DNA of 64,000 bases from Marinobacter sp. ANT_B65. GTDB taxonomy: Bacteria > Pseudomonadota > Gammaproteobacteria > Pseudomonadales > Oleiphilaceae. The notes under the pieces are model-generated. The model was not told the origin of the DNA. It saw only the letters and a program-made list of their open reading frames with translations, and did no database searches. Made by a program: the position numbers and the translations under genes. Positions 9,308 through 18,101 of this stretch are shown here, piece by piece (position 1 is the stretch's first letter; the number at the start of each line of letters is the position of its first letter). The DNA lies in assembly GCF_002407605.1 (NCBI RefSeq), contig NZ_NXGV01000005.1:1-64000 (forward strand), given 5' to 3'.

Positions 9308-9467
9308 TCAGCCTGTCTCCGGTCGGGTTTGTGGCGTGTGATGGCGCGTATGTGTGAACAGTAACAAAATTGAGCTTAAGGTCTGTTGTTTTAGCTAACA
9401 CCTGTACGCTAGAGTAAGGCTGTTGGTGTCTTTTAAGTCGCCACAGATTCCGAATTGAGGATTAAAT

Positions 9468-10646
9468 ATGTGGTTTAACGGTCTCCTTGACCTGTCGGTG
9501 ATGCAGCTCGTTCTGGTAACTCTGGGCATGACGCACATCACTATTATCAGTGTGACGCTCTATCTGCATCGCCATTCGGCTCACAACTCACTGGATCTGC
9601 ATCCTGCTCTTAAGCACTTCTTCCGCTTCTGGTTGTGGCTGACTACTGCGCAGAATACCAAAGAATGGACAGCGATCCACCGCAAGCATCACGCCAAATG
9701 CGAAACCGCTGAAGATCCACACAGCCCGGTAGTGCTCGGGATAAAAAAAGTACTTTTTGAAGGCGCCGAGCTCTATGCCTCGGCAGCTACGCCCGAGACG
9801 CTTGAGCGGTATGGCCAGCGGACTCCGGAAGACTGGATTGAGCGAAAGGTATACAGCCGCTACAAGATGTTGGGCATTGTATTGATGGCGGTGATTAATC
9901 TGGCACTTTTCGGAGTGCACGGAATCTGGATATGGGCAGTACAGATGGCCTGGATTCCTTTCTGGGCTGCCGGTGTAGTAAACGGTGTCGGCCACTGGAT
10001 GGGCTACCGGAACTTTGAGTGTGCAGATAATGCCCGCAATATTTCGCCATTCGGGTTGCTGATTGGCGGTGAGGAGTTGCACAACAACCACCATACGTAT
10101 CCGAATTCGTCCAAACTTTCGCGCCGCTGGTATGAAGTGGACATTGGCTGGGGGTACATTCGGCTGTTCCAGCTGTTTGGCTTGGCGAAGCCCAAAGGAT
10201 ACCGGCCAATTGCGCATTATATTCCGGGAAAACAGGATGTGGATGTGGAAACGGTGCAGGCCATTGCCAATAACCGCTTCGATATCATGCGCCAGTATCG
10301 CAAGCGGGTAACGGAGCCGGTGCTGCGTCAGCAAAAGAGCCTGATGGAGGAAGAAATCCGTTCCGGCTACGGCAAGTTAAAGCAGCTTCTGTCACGTGAA
10401 GTAACGCTGATCAAGCCGCGCGAGAAGGAAACTCTGGAATCGGTTCTGGAGAGTAATGCGGTTTTACGCCAGATTTATGAGAAAAGTCATGAGCTGCAGG
10501 CCCTTTGGCGCCAGCGTGGACTCAAGCCTCAGGACAAGCTGCAGGCACTGATGGAGTGGTGCAAAGAGGCTGAGGCCAGCGGCATCCGGTATCTGGAAGA
10601 CTTTGCTGCCCACTTGCGGGCTTACTCGTTGCGTCCGGCGGCCTGA
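9468..10646 (+). CDS. desA: Delta-9 acyl-lipid/acyl-CoA desaturase (DesA type)
   Basis: A membrane di-iron desaturase that introduces a cis double bond into saturated acyl chains and so controls membrane fluidity. The three histidine boxes are intact: HRHSAH (34-39), HRKHH (71-75) and HNNHH (205-209), with hydrophobic segments around residues 10-30, 50-62 and 135-172. A ~130-residue soluble helical C-terminal extension (from ~260) is also present in Pseudomonas aeruginosa DesA as I remember it, so this looks like an ortholog of the phospholipid-linked enzyme. GAGG precedes the ATG. Its 3' end overlaps the end of convergent rsmD by 25 bp. Confidence 0.9.
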   Translation: MWFNGLLDLSVMQLVLVTLGMTHITIISVTLYLHRHSAHNSLDLHPALKHFFRFWLWLTTAQNTKEWTAIHRKHHAKCETAEDPHSPVVLGIKKVLFEGAELYASAATPETLERYGQRTPEDWIERKVYSRYKMLGIVLMAVINLALFGVHGIWIWAVQMAWIPFWAAGVVNGVGHWMGYRNFECADNARNISPFGLLIGGEELHNNHHTYPNSSKLSRRWYEVDIGWGYIRLFQLFGLAKPKGYRPIAHYIPGKQDVDVETVQAIANNRFDIMRQYRKRVTEPVLRQQKSLMEEEIRSGYGKLKQLLSREVTLIKPREKETLESVLESNAVLRQIYEKSHELQALWRQRGLKPQDKLQALMEWCKEAEASGIRYLEDFAAHLRAYSLRPAA

Positions 10647-11281
10647 GCTACCCGGTATAAACAGTAAGTAACCTGGCCAGCAGTTTTCTGACGGTGCAGG
10701 TGCCAGGTGGAAGGCGCATCCGGTGCCTGGATTTCGCTCTCATGTTCTACGTAGACCCAGCCGCCGGGTTTTACCCAGCCTTGAGTGTCCAGCAGGGGAA
10801 AGAGGGTGGGCAGCCAGCCCTGTCGGAACGGTGGGTCCATAAAGATGATGTCGAACGGTTGCCGGTTTCGCTGGCTGAGGTAGGCGTCCACACCAGCGCA
10901 TATCACCGTGCCTGCATCGGAACCAAGCAGCCGAAGGTTGTCCCGCAGAGCTGTTGCGAGGGCCGCATTGTTGTCAACAAGCGTGGCTTGTGTCGCGCCT
11001 CTGGAAAGCGCTTCCAGCCCCAGTGCTCCCGAGCCGGAAAACAGGTCCAGGCAATCGCTGCCCGCCAGGTGAAATGAAAGCCAGTTAAACAAGGTTTCCC
11101 GCGTGCGCGCCGGCGTCGGGCGCACACCGCCGGCATCGGGAAACCGGAGTTTCCGGCTGCGCCAGTCACCGCCGATTATGCGCAGTTCCCCCGCTGCGCT
11201 CTGATTTTGCTTCTTCCCCCGGGCGATTCCCTTTGGGTGGGTGTTTGGGGGCCGCGGGCCGGCGGATTTTCTGCGGGTCAT
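10622..11281 (-). CDS. rsmD: 16S rRNA (guanine-966-N2)-methyltransferase
   Basis: RsmD methylates G966 of 16S rRNA during 30S assembly, using S-adenosylmethionine. The SAM-binding motif LDLFSGSGALGLEALSRGA and the catalytic FMDPPF motif are both present; the N-terminal RIIGGDWRSRKLRF is characteristic. A basic N-terminal extension of ~30 residues precedes the core. GGAG lies 8 bp before the ATG. It is divergent from ftsY, the common gammaproteobacterial arrangement. Confidence 0.95.
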   Translation of the reverse strand: MTRRKSAGPRPPNTHPKGIARGKKQNQSAAGELRIIGGDWRSRKLRFPDAGGVRPTPARTRETLFNWLSFHLAGSDCLDLFSGSGALGLEALSRGATQATLVDNNAALATALRDNLRLLGSDAGTVICAGVDAYLSQRNRQPFDIIFMDPPFRQGWLPTLFPLLDTQGWVKPGGWVYVEHESEIQAPDAPSTWHLHRQKTAGQVTYCLYRVAQAAGRNE

Positions 11282-11441
11282 CTTGTTAACTCCGGAAGCG
11301 GATCACGTTCACTGTGTGTGGTGTATCTTAGCGGAAACCACGCCGCCCATGACAATCTACGCGATCCTCACTTCCCGCAGACTCTCTGCTAGAATGTGCG
11401 CTCTAATTTGTCCCGCCCATTCAGACTGATGGTATGACTTT

Positions 11442-12653
11442 ATGATGGCAGAGTGGATTTCAGTCGGCCTCCTGGCCCTTCTTGTGTTCGTGTTTGTTCT
11501 GGATATCGCCAGCAACCGTCGCCGTGTGCCGCGGCCGAAGCCTGTGCCCCAACGCAAACCGGAGGCCGCGAGAGGCCCGGCGCCTGCGGCACTGGCTGAG
11601 AAGAAAACCGCAGAAACCACCCCTGAGCCCGTGCCTGAGGAAACCGTTGAAATAACGGCAGCGGTCGAGCCAGAGGTCAGTCCCGCACCAGAACCTGAGC
11701 CGGAAAAAGCTCAGGAGCCTGAATCTGCGCCTCAGTTGAGTGTTTTTGAGCGGATAAAGCAGGGGCTGGGAAAAACCCGCGCAGGTCTGACCGGCGGTAT
11801 GGCAGATCTGTTCTCCGTTGGTAAGAAAATTGACGAAGATCTGCTGGAAGATATTGAAACCACGCTGCTGATGGCGGATGTGGGTGTTACCGCAACCTCG
11901 GAAATCATTGAGTCCCTCACAGAAAAACTTCAGCGCAATCAGCTCAAGGACGGCGAAGCCTTGCGCAAAGCCCTGCGAGATGAACTCCAGGGACTGCTCA
12001 AGGACGTTACAAAGCCGCTGACTCTGGACTCGGCTGAAAAGCCATACGTGATTCTGATGGTTGGTGTGAATGGAGTCGGTAAGACCACGACTATTGGCAA
12101 GCTCACCAAAAAATTCCAGAGCGAGGGCAAGTCAGTAATGCTGGCGGCTGGTGACACTTTCCGTGCGGCTGCCGTTGAGCAGCTCCAGGTATGGGGGGAG
12201 CGTAATAATGTTCCTGTCGTGGCCCAGCACACGGGGGCTGACAGTGCTTCGGTGATCTTCGACGCGATTCAGTCGGGTAAATCCCGCGGTGTGGACGTGG
12301 TGATTGCCGATACTGCTGGCCGATTACAGAACAAAGACAACCTGATGAGCGAGCTGGAAAAGGTTGTCCGGGTAATGAAAAAGCTGGATGAAACCGCCCC
12401 CCACGAAGTGATGCTCGTGCTAGATGCCGGCACGGGGCAGAATGCCCTGAGCCAGGCTCAGGTTTTCCAGAAAGCTGTCGGCGTTAGTGGGATTACCTTA
12501 ACGAAACTGGACGGCACCGCTAAAGGCGGTATCGTGTTTGCGATTGCCCGCCAGTTACAGCTTCCCATTCGTTTTATCGGCGTTGGTGAGCAGGTTGATG
12601 ATCTGCGCAGTTTTGACGCTGAAACCTTCGTTGATGCGTTGTTTGCCGAATAA
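11442..12653 (+). CDS. ftsY: Signal recognition particle receptor FtsY
   Basis: FtsY docks SRP-ribosome complexes at the inner membrane and acts with Ffh through reciprocal GTP hydrolysis. Residues 5-22 are a hydrophobic membrane anchor, ~30-100 an acidic Pro/Glu-rich A domain, and ~105-403 the NG GTPase: P-loop GVNGVGKTT at 208-216, DTAGR, and TKLDG. Variable A-domain composition is normal for the family. It heads the ftsY-ftsE-ftsX cluster. Confidence 0.97.
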   Translation: MMAEWISVGLLALLVFVFVLDIASNRRRVPRPKPVPQRKPEAARGPAPAALAEKKTAETTPEPVPEETVEITAAVEPEVSPAPEPEPEKAQEPESAPQLSVFERIKQGLGKTRAGLTGGMADLFSVGKKIDEDLLEDIETTLLMADVGVTATSEIIESLTEKLQRNQLKDGEALRKALRDELQGLLKDVTKPLTLDSAEKPYVILMVGVNGVGKTTTIGKLTKKFQSEGKSVMLAAGDTFRAAAVEQLQVWGERNNVPVVAQHTGADSASVIFDAIQSGKSRGVDVVIADTAGRLQNKDNLMSELEKVVRVMKKLDETAPHEVMLVLDAGTGQNALSQAQVFQKAVGVSGITLTKLDGTAKGGIVFAIARQLQLPIRFIGVGEQVDDLRSFDAETFVDALFAE

Positions 12654-12680
12654 CCCGGCTTTGTGGAGCAGTAGCCCGCT

Positions 12681-13370
12681 ATGATCGAATTCCGTCAGGT
12701 GACCAAGCGGTACGACAGCGACCATACTGCGCTGCGCCAGGTGAATTTTCACCTGGGGCGCGGTGAGCTGGCATTTCTGACCGGGCATTCCGGTGCGGGC
12801 AAAAGCACCCTGCTTAAACTGCTCATGGTTATGGAGCGACCCAGTGCTGGTGAAGTGGTTGTCGGTGGACAGGTGCTCAATAGCCTGCCAAGGCGCCAGA
12901 TTCCCTATATTCGCCGGCATATTGGTGTGGTGTTCCAGAACCATCAGTTACTCTTTGATCGCACAGTGTTCGATAACGTAGCCATGCCGCTTGAAGTAAT
13001 GGGTGCGTCTCCCCGTGATACGGGCCGGCGGGTGCGCGCAGCGCTCGATAAGGTTGGCCTGCTTAGCAAGGAAAAAATGAACCCCTTACAGCTCTCTGGT
13101 GGAGAGCAGCAGCGCGTGGGAATTGCCCGTGCGGTGGTGAACAAGCCGCCCTTGCTACTGGCCGATGAGCCGACCGGAAATCTGGACCCGAAGCTGTCTG
13201 CAGACATCATGAACCTGTTTGCCCAGTTCAGTCAGGTGGGTGTAACCGTACTGATTGCCAGTCACGATATTGCCCTGATCAACGAAATGGGACGGCGTAT
13301 ATTGACGCTGGACCACGGCAATCTGATTGCAGGCGGGAATCCGTTGCAAGGAGGTTCCGGTGGCCGCTGA
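12681..13370 (+). CDS. ftsE: Cell division ATP-binding protein FtsE
   Basis: ATPase of the FtsEX complex, which activates periplasmic amidases through EnvC-type proteins at the septum. Walker [10 protein letters not shown], the signature LSGGEQQR, Walker [13 protein letters not shown] and the switch histidine in IASHD are all intact; length (229) is typical. It starts 28 bp after ftsY and overlaps the start of ftsX by about 11 bp, indicating translational coupling. Confidence 0.97.
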   Translation: MIEFRQVTKRYDSDHTALRQVNFHLGRGELAFLTGHSGAGKSTLLKLLMVMERPSAGEVVVGGQVLNSLPRRQIPYIRRHIGVVFQNHQLLFDRTVFDNVAMPLEVMGASPRDTGRRVRAALDKVGLLSKEKMNPLQLSGGEQQRVGIARAVVNKPPLLLADEPTGNLDPKLSADIMNLFAQFSQVGVTVLIASHDIALINEMGRRILTLDHGNLIAGGNPLQGGSGGR

Positions 13371-14373
13371 TCCAACGCTCAGGTCGCGCAAACCGGATCC
13401 TGCCCGTGGGGCAAGGGTCTCCCGGTCGCCATGGCGTGAGCAGGCAGAATCTTATTTCGTCCATCATCGTAAAGTGGCCAGTGACAGTGCTGTGCGCATG
13501 TGGCGCACGCCGGTAGCAAGCTTGATGACGTGGGCCGTTATGGGTGTTGCACTTGCGTTGCCTGTGGCCTTGTTATTGCTATTAACGAGTCTTCAGGGGG
13601 TGAGTGCCGGCTGGGAGAGCAGCGCCCGTGTAACCGCTTATATGCAGCTGGATTCAAGCCTTGAGCAGACTCGGGAGCTTGCCAGTGAGATAGGGTCGGA
13701 TGGCCGTGTGGCCGGGCTGGAACTGATAGACCGGGATCGGGCGCTTGAAGAATTCCGGGCTTCATCCGGCCTTGACGAAGCTCTGGATTACCTGGATGAG
13801 AACCCGTTGCCACACACCTTGCTGATCACCCCCGAGGAGAATGCCCGGTCTGCCGAGGGTGTTGCTGCGCTGGTGACCTTTATTGAAGGAATGGGCGGGG
13901 TCGAAAGGGTTCAGGTGGATCTGGGTTGGCTGCAGCGTCTCAATGCCATGACTGACCTGCTTGCGCGAGCTGTATGGGCCCTGGCAATACTGCTGGCTGC
14001 GGCTGTAGTACTGGTGATTGGCAATACCGTAAGGTTGTCCATTGAAAGTCGCCGTGATGAGATTCTGGTGGCCAAGCTGGTTGGCGGGACTGACGGTTTT
14101 GTGCGTCGGCCTTTTTTGTATACGGGCGCCTGGTTTGGTTTGGGCGGTGGCGTTGTTGCATGGATACTTCTGCAGCTTTCGCTGTGGTGGCTGAGTGGTC
14201 CTGTCGAACGTCTGGCGGGGCTGTATCGCAGTGACTTCTCGCTCAACGGTCTGAGTTTTGACGGTGGGCTTGCATTGATTATTTCAGCGATGCTGCTAGG
14301 CTGGCTGGGCGCCTGGGTCGCGGTAAAGCGCCATCTGGATGACATTGAGCCGGGAGAAATTGCCGGCGGCTGA
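13360..14373 (+). CDS. ftsX: Cell division permease-like protein FtsX
   Basis: Membrane partner of FtsE. The product has a cytoplasmic basic N-terminus, a first membrane segment near residues 55-75, a periplasmic loop (~75-205) that in the family contacts the amidase activator, then three more hydrophobic segments to the end. The GTG start at 13360 is chosen because AGGAGG sits 5 bp before it inside ftsE; an upstream TTG at 13327 would lengthen the overlap without a binding site. Confidence 0.93.
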   Translation: MAADPTLRSRKPDPARGARVSRSPWREQAESYFVHHRKVASDSAVRMWRTPVASLMTWAVMGVALALPVALLLLLTSLQGVSAGWESSARVTAYMQLDSSLEQTRELASEIGSDGRVAGLELIDRDRALEEFRASSGLDEALDYLDENPLPHTLLITPEENARSAEGVAALVTFIEGMGGVERVQVDLGWLQRLNAMTDLLARAVWALAILLAAAVVLVIGNTVRLSIESRRDEILVAKLVGGTDGFVRRPFLYTGAWFGLGGGVVAWILLQLSLWWLSGPVERLAGLYRSDFSLNGLSFDGGLALIISAMLLGWLGAWVAVKRHLDDIEPGEIAGG

Positions 14374-14380
14374 TGATTTG

Positions 14381-14423
14381 AATTGTGACAATATTGTATT
14401 GAAATTGTGGTAATACCGTATTG
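14381..14423 (+). repeat. 22-bp-period imperfect direct repeat upstream of rpoH
   Basis: AATTGTGACAATATTGTATTG (14381-14401, with the last base shared in register) is followed at 14403 by a second copy differing at four positions (AATTGTGGTAATACCGTATT). The 22-bp period equals about two helical turns, as expected for two bound regulator dimers on one face. It lies in the 221-bp gap between ftsX and rpoH. No known operator is recognised. Confidence 0.5.
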
Positions 14424-14594
14424 AATAGGAAGCTTGTTTTGGAGTAGTTTCTTATCTATAGGAATAGCCATGGTGAATTTCCCATTTTGTTGATTTAAAA
14501 CGTTTTATTGGGAAATTTTGGAACTTTTTAGGTTCTTGGCGGTCTAAGACCTATTCGCATGCTCTATGCGATCGTCAGGTTCGGAGGTTAAAGC

Positions 14595-15455
14595 ATGAGT
14601 ACGAGCTTACAACTTATTGAAAGACTGGTTCCGGGCGCAAATCTCGAGGCCTATATACAGGCCGCGAGCCGTATTCCGGTATTGACCGTGGATGAAGAGC
14701 GGGAATTGGCGGAGCGCCTCCATTACGATGAAGATGTGGATGCTGCGCGTCAGTTGGTTTTGTCTCACCTGCGTTTTGTTATTCACATTGCCCGTAGTTA
14801 TTCCGGATATGGTCTTGCACAGGCAGACCTGATTCAGGAAGGTAACGTAGGCCTGATGAAGGCCGTCAAGCGTTTTAATCCGGAATACGGTGTCCGGTTG
14901 GTTTCTTTCGCCGTGCACTGGATCAAGGCAGAAATTCACGAGTTCATTCTGCGTAACTGGCGCATTGTGAAAGTGGCAACCACCAAGTCACAGCGTAAAC
15001 TGTTTTTCAATTTGCGTAGCCAGAAGAAAAAGCTGGCCTGGTTGAGTCACTCTGAGCTGCACGCAGTAGCGGAGGACTTGGGTGTCGAGCCAAGAGTTGT
15101 TCGGGAAATGGAGGGCCGTCTGTCTTCCCATGACACCGCTTTTGATGGTCCTATGGATGATGACGACGACAGTGCTTACAAGGCGCCGGCGCATTATCTG
15201 GAAGATCACCGTAGCGACCCGGCTGTTCAGCTTGAAAACTCTGACTGGACGGAGGACTCTAACGGGCGCCTGATGCAGGCATTGGAAACGCTTGATGAGC
15301 GTAGCCAGGATATTCTGCGTGAGCGCTGGTTGTCTGAAGGTAAAGCAACGCTGCATCAGTTGGCTGATAAATACGGTGTATCCGCAGAACGTATTCGCCA
15401 GCTCGAAAAGAATGCGATGAAAAAAATCCGGTTGCAGATGGTCGAAGCTGCCTGA
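14595..15455 (+). CDS. rpoH: RNA polymerase heat-shock sigma factor sigma-32
   Basis: Directs transcription of heat-shock genes. Region 2 ([17 protein letters not shown] and the [19 protein letters not shown] stretch), the RpoH box around KLFFNLR and region 4 helix-turn-helix ([18 protein letters not shown]) are all present; length (286) is typical. GGAGG lies about 8 bp before ATG. Position after ftsYEX is conserved. Regulation in relatives includes translation control and DnaK/FtsH-mediated turnover; here the upstream gap also carries an unusual direct repeat. Confidence 0.97.
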   Translation: MSTSLQLIERLVPGANLEAYIQAASRIPVLTVDEERELAERLHYDEDVDAARQLVLSHLRFVIHIARSYSGYGLAQADLIQEGNVGLMKAVKRFNPEYGVRLVSFAVHWIKAEIHEFILRNWRIVKVATTKSQRKLFFNLRSQKKKLAWLSHSELHAVAEDLGVEPRVVREMEGRLSSHDTAFDGPMDDDDDSAYKAPAHYLEDHRSDPAVQLENSDWTEDSNGRLMQALETLDERSQDILRERWLSEGKATLHQLADKYGVSAERIRQLEKNAMKKIRLQMVEAA

Positions 15456-15482
15456 CCCGTCGATTTATCCTGAAGTGCTCAG

Positions 15483-15522
15483 AAAAGCCACCGCCGTTCA
15501 GGTTGGTGGCTTTTTTGTTTTT
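15483..15522 (+). terminator. rpoH terminator
   Basis: GCCACC at 15487-15492 pairs with GGTGGC at 15505-15510, extended by AAAA/TTTT, and is followed by a T-rich tail. It lies 28 bp after the rpoH stop. Confidence 0.85.
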
Positions 15523-15609
15523 ATAGTGTGTAATGAACACTCACGTTATAGAGGCGGTCGGGCTGGCCCGGTCGTCTCCTTTACTGATGCTGAATAGAGT
15601 TTCACTCCT

Positions 15610-16533
15610 ATGACCAAAAAACTTCCTCATATCGCGTTCCTCGGTATTGGCCTGATGGGTGCTCCGATGGCCCGCAACCTGCTGGATGCAGGCTTCCCGA
15701 TGACCTTGTGGAATCGCACTGCCGGCAAATGTGAGCCATTTGCCAGTGCGGCAACCGTTGCCGGCACTCCCGCTGAAGCTGTGCGAACTGCAGATGTTGT
15801 TATCACCATGCTTGAAAACAGCGATGTGGTGGAGCAGGTGATGATTGAAAGTGGAGCTATGGATGCCATGACGCCAGGGGCCCTGGTGATCGATATGAGC
15901 TCCATCCAGCCTTCAGTGGCTCGTCGTCACGGGGCACTTGCGGCTGAGAAAGGTCTGGGTTATCTGGATGCTCCGGTTTCCGGTGGCACCCTGGGAGCGC
16001 AGGAAGCTCGCTTGAGTATTATGGCTGGAGGCTCTGAGGAAGATGTATCCAGGGCTCTGCAGGTGTTTGACAGGTTGGGCAAGTGCACCAGGATTGGCCC
16101 TGTGGGTTCCGGGCAGCTGGCCAAGCTGGCTAATCAGGCAATTGTCGGGATAACCATAGGGGCGGTCTCTGAAGCCCTGTTGCTGGCCGCCAGGGGTGGC
16201 GCGGATCCGGCAGCAGTTCGCGAAGCCTTGATGGGTGGGTTTGCTGGCAGTCGGATTCTGGATCTGCACGGTCAGCGCATGATTGACCGGGATTTTGCTC
16301 CCGGTGCACCTGCACGCATTCAGCTAAAAGACATGCGGATGATTCTGGATGAAGCTCGCGCAGAAGGTTTGACTCTGCCGCTGGCGCAACAGGTGCATAA
16401 TGAATACCTGTCTCTGGTTGCCAATGGTCACAGTGATGCAGATCACAGCGGCCTGCTTCTGGAACTGGAGCATATTAACAGTACCCGACTGGGGGCAAAT
16501 GTCTCCCCCTTAAAATCAGATCGAAAGGAGTGA
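15610..16533 (+). CDS. Beta-hydroxyacid dehydrogenase, tartronate-semialdehyde-reductase-like
   Basis: The protein belongs to the 3-hydroxyisobutyrate dehydrogenase family: N-terminal Rossmann motif GIGLMG (residues ~11-16), substrate-binding DAPVSGG, and catalytic lysine in GQLAKLANQ, then an all-helical C-terminal domain. The gene stops 6 bp before a hydroxypyruvate isomerase, which suggests it reduces tartronate semialdehyde to glycerate (GlxR/GarR role). The family also includes 3-hydroxyisobutyrate dehydrogenase, which sequence alone does not exclude. Confidence 0.88.
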   Translation: MTKKLPHIAFLGIGLMGAPMARNLLDAGFPMTLWNRTAGKCEPFASAATVAGTPAEAVRTADVVITMLENSDVVEQVMIESGAMDAMTPGALVIDMSSIQPSVARRHGALAAEKGLGYLDAPVSGGTLGAQEARLSIMAGGSEEDVSRALQVFDRLGKCTRIGPVGSGQLAKLANQAIVGITIGAVSEALLLAARGGADPAAVREALMGGFAGSRILDLHGQRMIDRDFAPGAPARIQLKDMRMILDEARAEGLTLPLAQQVHNEYLSLVANGHSDADHSGLLLELEHINSTRLGANVSPLKSDRKE

Positions 16534-16539
16534 ACTGTC

Positions 16540-17313
16540 ATGCCGCGTTTTGCTGCCAACTTGTCGATGCTGTTTACCGAGGTTCCGTTTCCCGAACGTT
16601 TTGCCAAAGCGGCCGAGGCGGGATTCTCGGGTGTAGAGTTCCTGTTCCCCTATGAATGGCCTAAAGATGTGCTCAGTGGGGCCCTGAACGATAATGATCT
16701 TACTCAGGTATTGTTCAATATGCCTCCCGGTGACTGGGACGCTGGAGAGCGCGGCATTGCCTGCCTGCCAGACAGGGTTGATGAGTTTCGTGACGGGGTA
16801 TATCAGGCCATTGAGTACGCCCGCGCGCTGGGTTGCAAGCGGCTGAATTGCCTGGCCGGACTAAAGCCGGTCGATCTGGATGAAACAACGGCCTGGCAGA
16901 CATTGGTAGCCAATATTGCCTGGGCGGCTGACAAACTGGCTGCCGAGAACATTACACTATGCCTGGAGGCGATCAATTCGCGCGTCGATATGCCCAGATT
17001 TTTCCTTGATACGTTGGGTAAGGTCATGGCGCTGATTGAAGAAGTTGATGCGGATAACCTGCGCCTGCAGTACGACATCTACCATATGCAGATCATGCAG
17101 GGTGACCTTTTGCGATCTATGGAGTGTCTGTTGCCCTGGATTGGCCACATACAGTTTGCCGATAACCCTGGCCGACATGAACCGGGAACCGGTGAGATTA
17201 ACTTTTCGAATGTTTTCGCTGCCATAGATAAAATGGATTATGACGGCTGGGTAAGCGCGGAATACAAGCCCTCAGGCGCTACCACGGAAAGCCTGAACTG
17301 GCTTCCGGTATAA
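16540..17313 (+). CDS. hyi: Hydroxypyruvate isomerase family protein
   Basis: A TIM-barrel sugar-isomerase fold enzyme starting MPRFAANLSMLFTEVPF, the signature opening of Hyi; metal/catalytic glutamates are in CLEAIN and SAEYKP, with NRVD-like SRVDMP and the HIQFAD strand conserved. Hyi interconverts hydroxypyruvate and tartronate semialdehyde, the substrate expected for the upstream reductase. AAAGGAG precedes the ATG. No glyoxylate carboligase gene is adjacent, so the source of the substrate is unclear. Confidence 0.9.
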   Translation: MPRFAANLSMLFTEVPFPERFAKAAEAGFSGVEFLFPYEWPKDVLSGALNDNDLTQVLFNMPPGDWDAGERGIACLPDRVDEFRDGVYQAIEYARALGCKRLNCLAGLKPVDLDETTAWQTLVANIAWAADKLAAENITLCLEAINSRVDMPRFFLDTLGKVMALIEEVDADNLRLQYDIYHMQIMQGDLLRSMECLLPWIGHIQFADNPGRHEPGTGEINFSNVFAAIDKMDYDGWVSAEYKPSGATTESLNWLPV

Positions 17314-17420
17314 GTCCGACCGTCGCCATTGGCGACACCCTCTTACAAGATCGTAACTGGCCGGTGTCACGAGTTATTCGTACTCTGTTGTTAATGTAAT
17401 CCGTTATTGGAGGGGATCCG

Positions 17421-18101
17421 GTGAAAGCACTGGTAATCGAAGACGATCAGGACGTAGCAAATTATCTTGTCAAAGGTCTGAAGGAATCAGACTTCGTAGT
17501 CGATCATGCTGCTGACGGCAAGGAAGGCATGATGATGGCCGCCAGTGAAGAATACGACATCATGATTGTCGACCGCATGCTCCCCGGGATGGACGGGCTT
17601 TCAATCATCAAGACAGTTCGTGCCACGGGCAACCAGGTGCCGATTCTGATTCTGAGCGCGCTGGGCGATGTAGACGATCGGGTTGAAGGCCTGCGGGGCG
17701 GAGGTGATGATTACCTGACCAAGCCTTTTTCCTTCACTGAACTTCTTGCACGGATTGAGTCGCTGGTACGCCGGAACCGTCAATCTGCGGAAACTGAAAC
17801 CGTGTTGCGTGTAGCTGATCTCGAAATGGATCTGCTGGCCCGAACAGTAAAGCGTTCCGGCCAGAATATTGATGTTCAGCCCCGGGAATTCCGGTTACTG
17901 GAATATCTTATGCGTAATGCGGGTCAGGTGGTTACCCGGACCATGTTGCTGGAGAAAGTATGGGACTATCACTTTGATCCCCAGACTAACGTGATCGACG
18001 TGCACATCAGTCGTCTCCGGGCAAAAATCGACAAGGAATTCGAGACACCCTTGCTGCAGACCATCCGGGGTGCAGGGTACATGTTACGTGAAACTGCTTA
18101 G
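17421..18101 (+). CDS. OmpR-family response regulator
   Basis: Receiver domain with acidic pair Glu7/Asp8-Asp9, phosphoacceptor Asp51 (VDRMLPGMDG) and lysine in LTKPFSF, followed by a winged-helix DNA-binding domain (ending TNVIDVHISRLRAKID). It resembles QseB/PmrA/CopR-like regulators; the stimulus is not identifiable. GTG start with GGAGGGG a few bases upstream. It overlaps the kinase gene, so the two form one operon. Confidence 0.93.
   Translation: MKALVIEDDQDVANYLVKGLKESDFVVDHAADGKEGMMMAASEEYDIMIVDRMLPGMDGLSIIKTVRATGNQVPILILSALGDVDDRVEGLRGGGDDYLTKPFSFTELLARIESLVRRNRQSAETETVLRVADLEMDLLARTVKRSGQNIDVQPREFRLLEYLMRNAGQVVTRTMLLEKVWDYHFDPQTNVIDVHISRLRAKIDKEFETPLLQTIRGAGYMLRETA

Noticed and set aside
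9588..10334. 248-codon minus-strand frame inside desA
   Set aside because: Antisense to the conserved histidine-box region of the desaturase; length is a by-product of codon bias.
13327..13359. Longer ftsX start at TTG
   Set aside because: GTG at 13360 has AGGAGG at ideal spacing; the TTG has none and would add eleven residues encoded inside ftsE.
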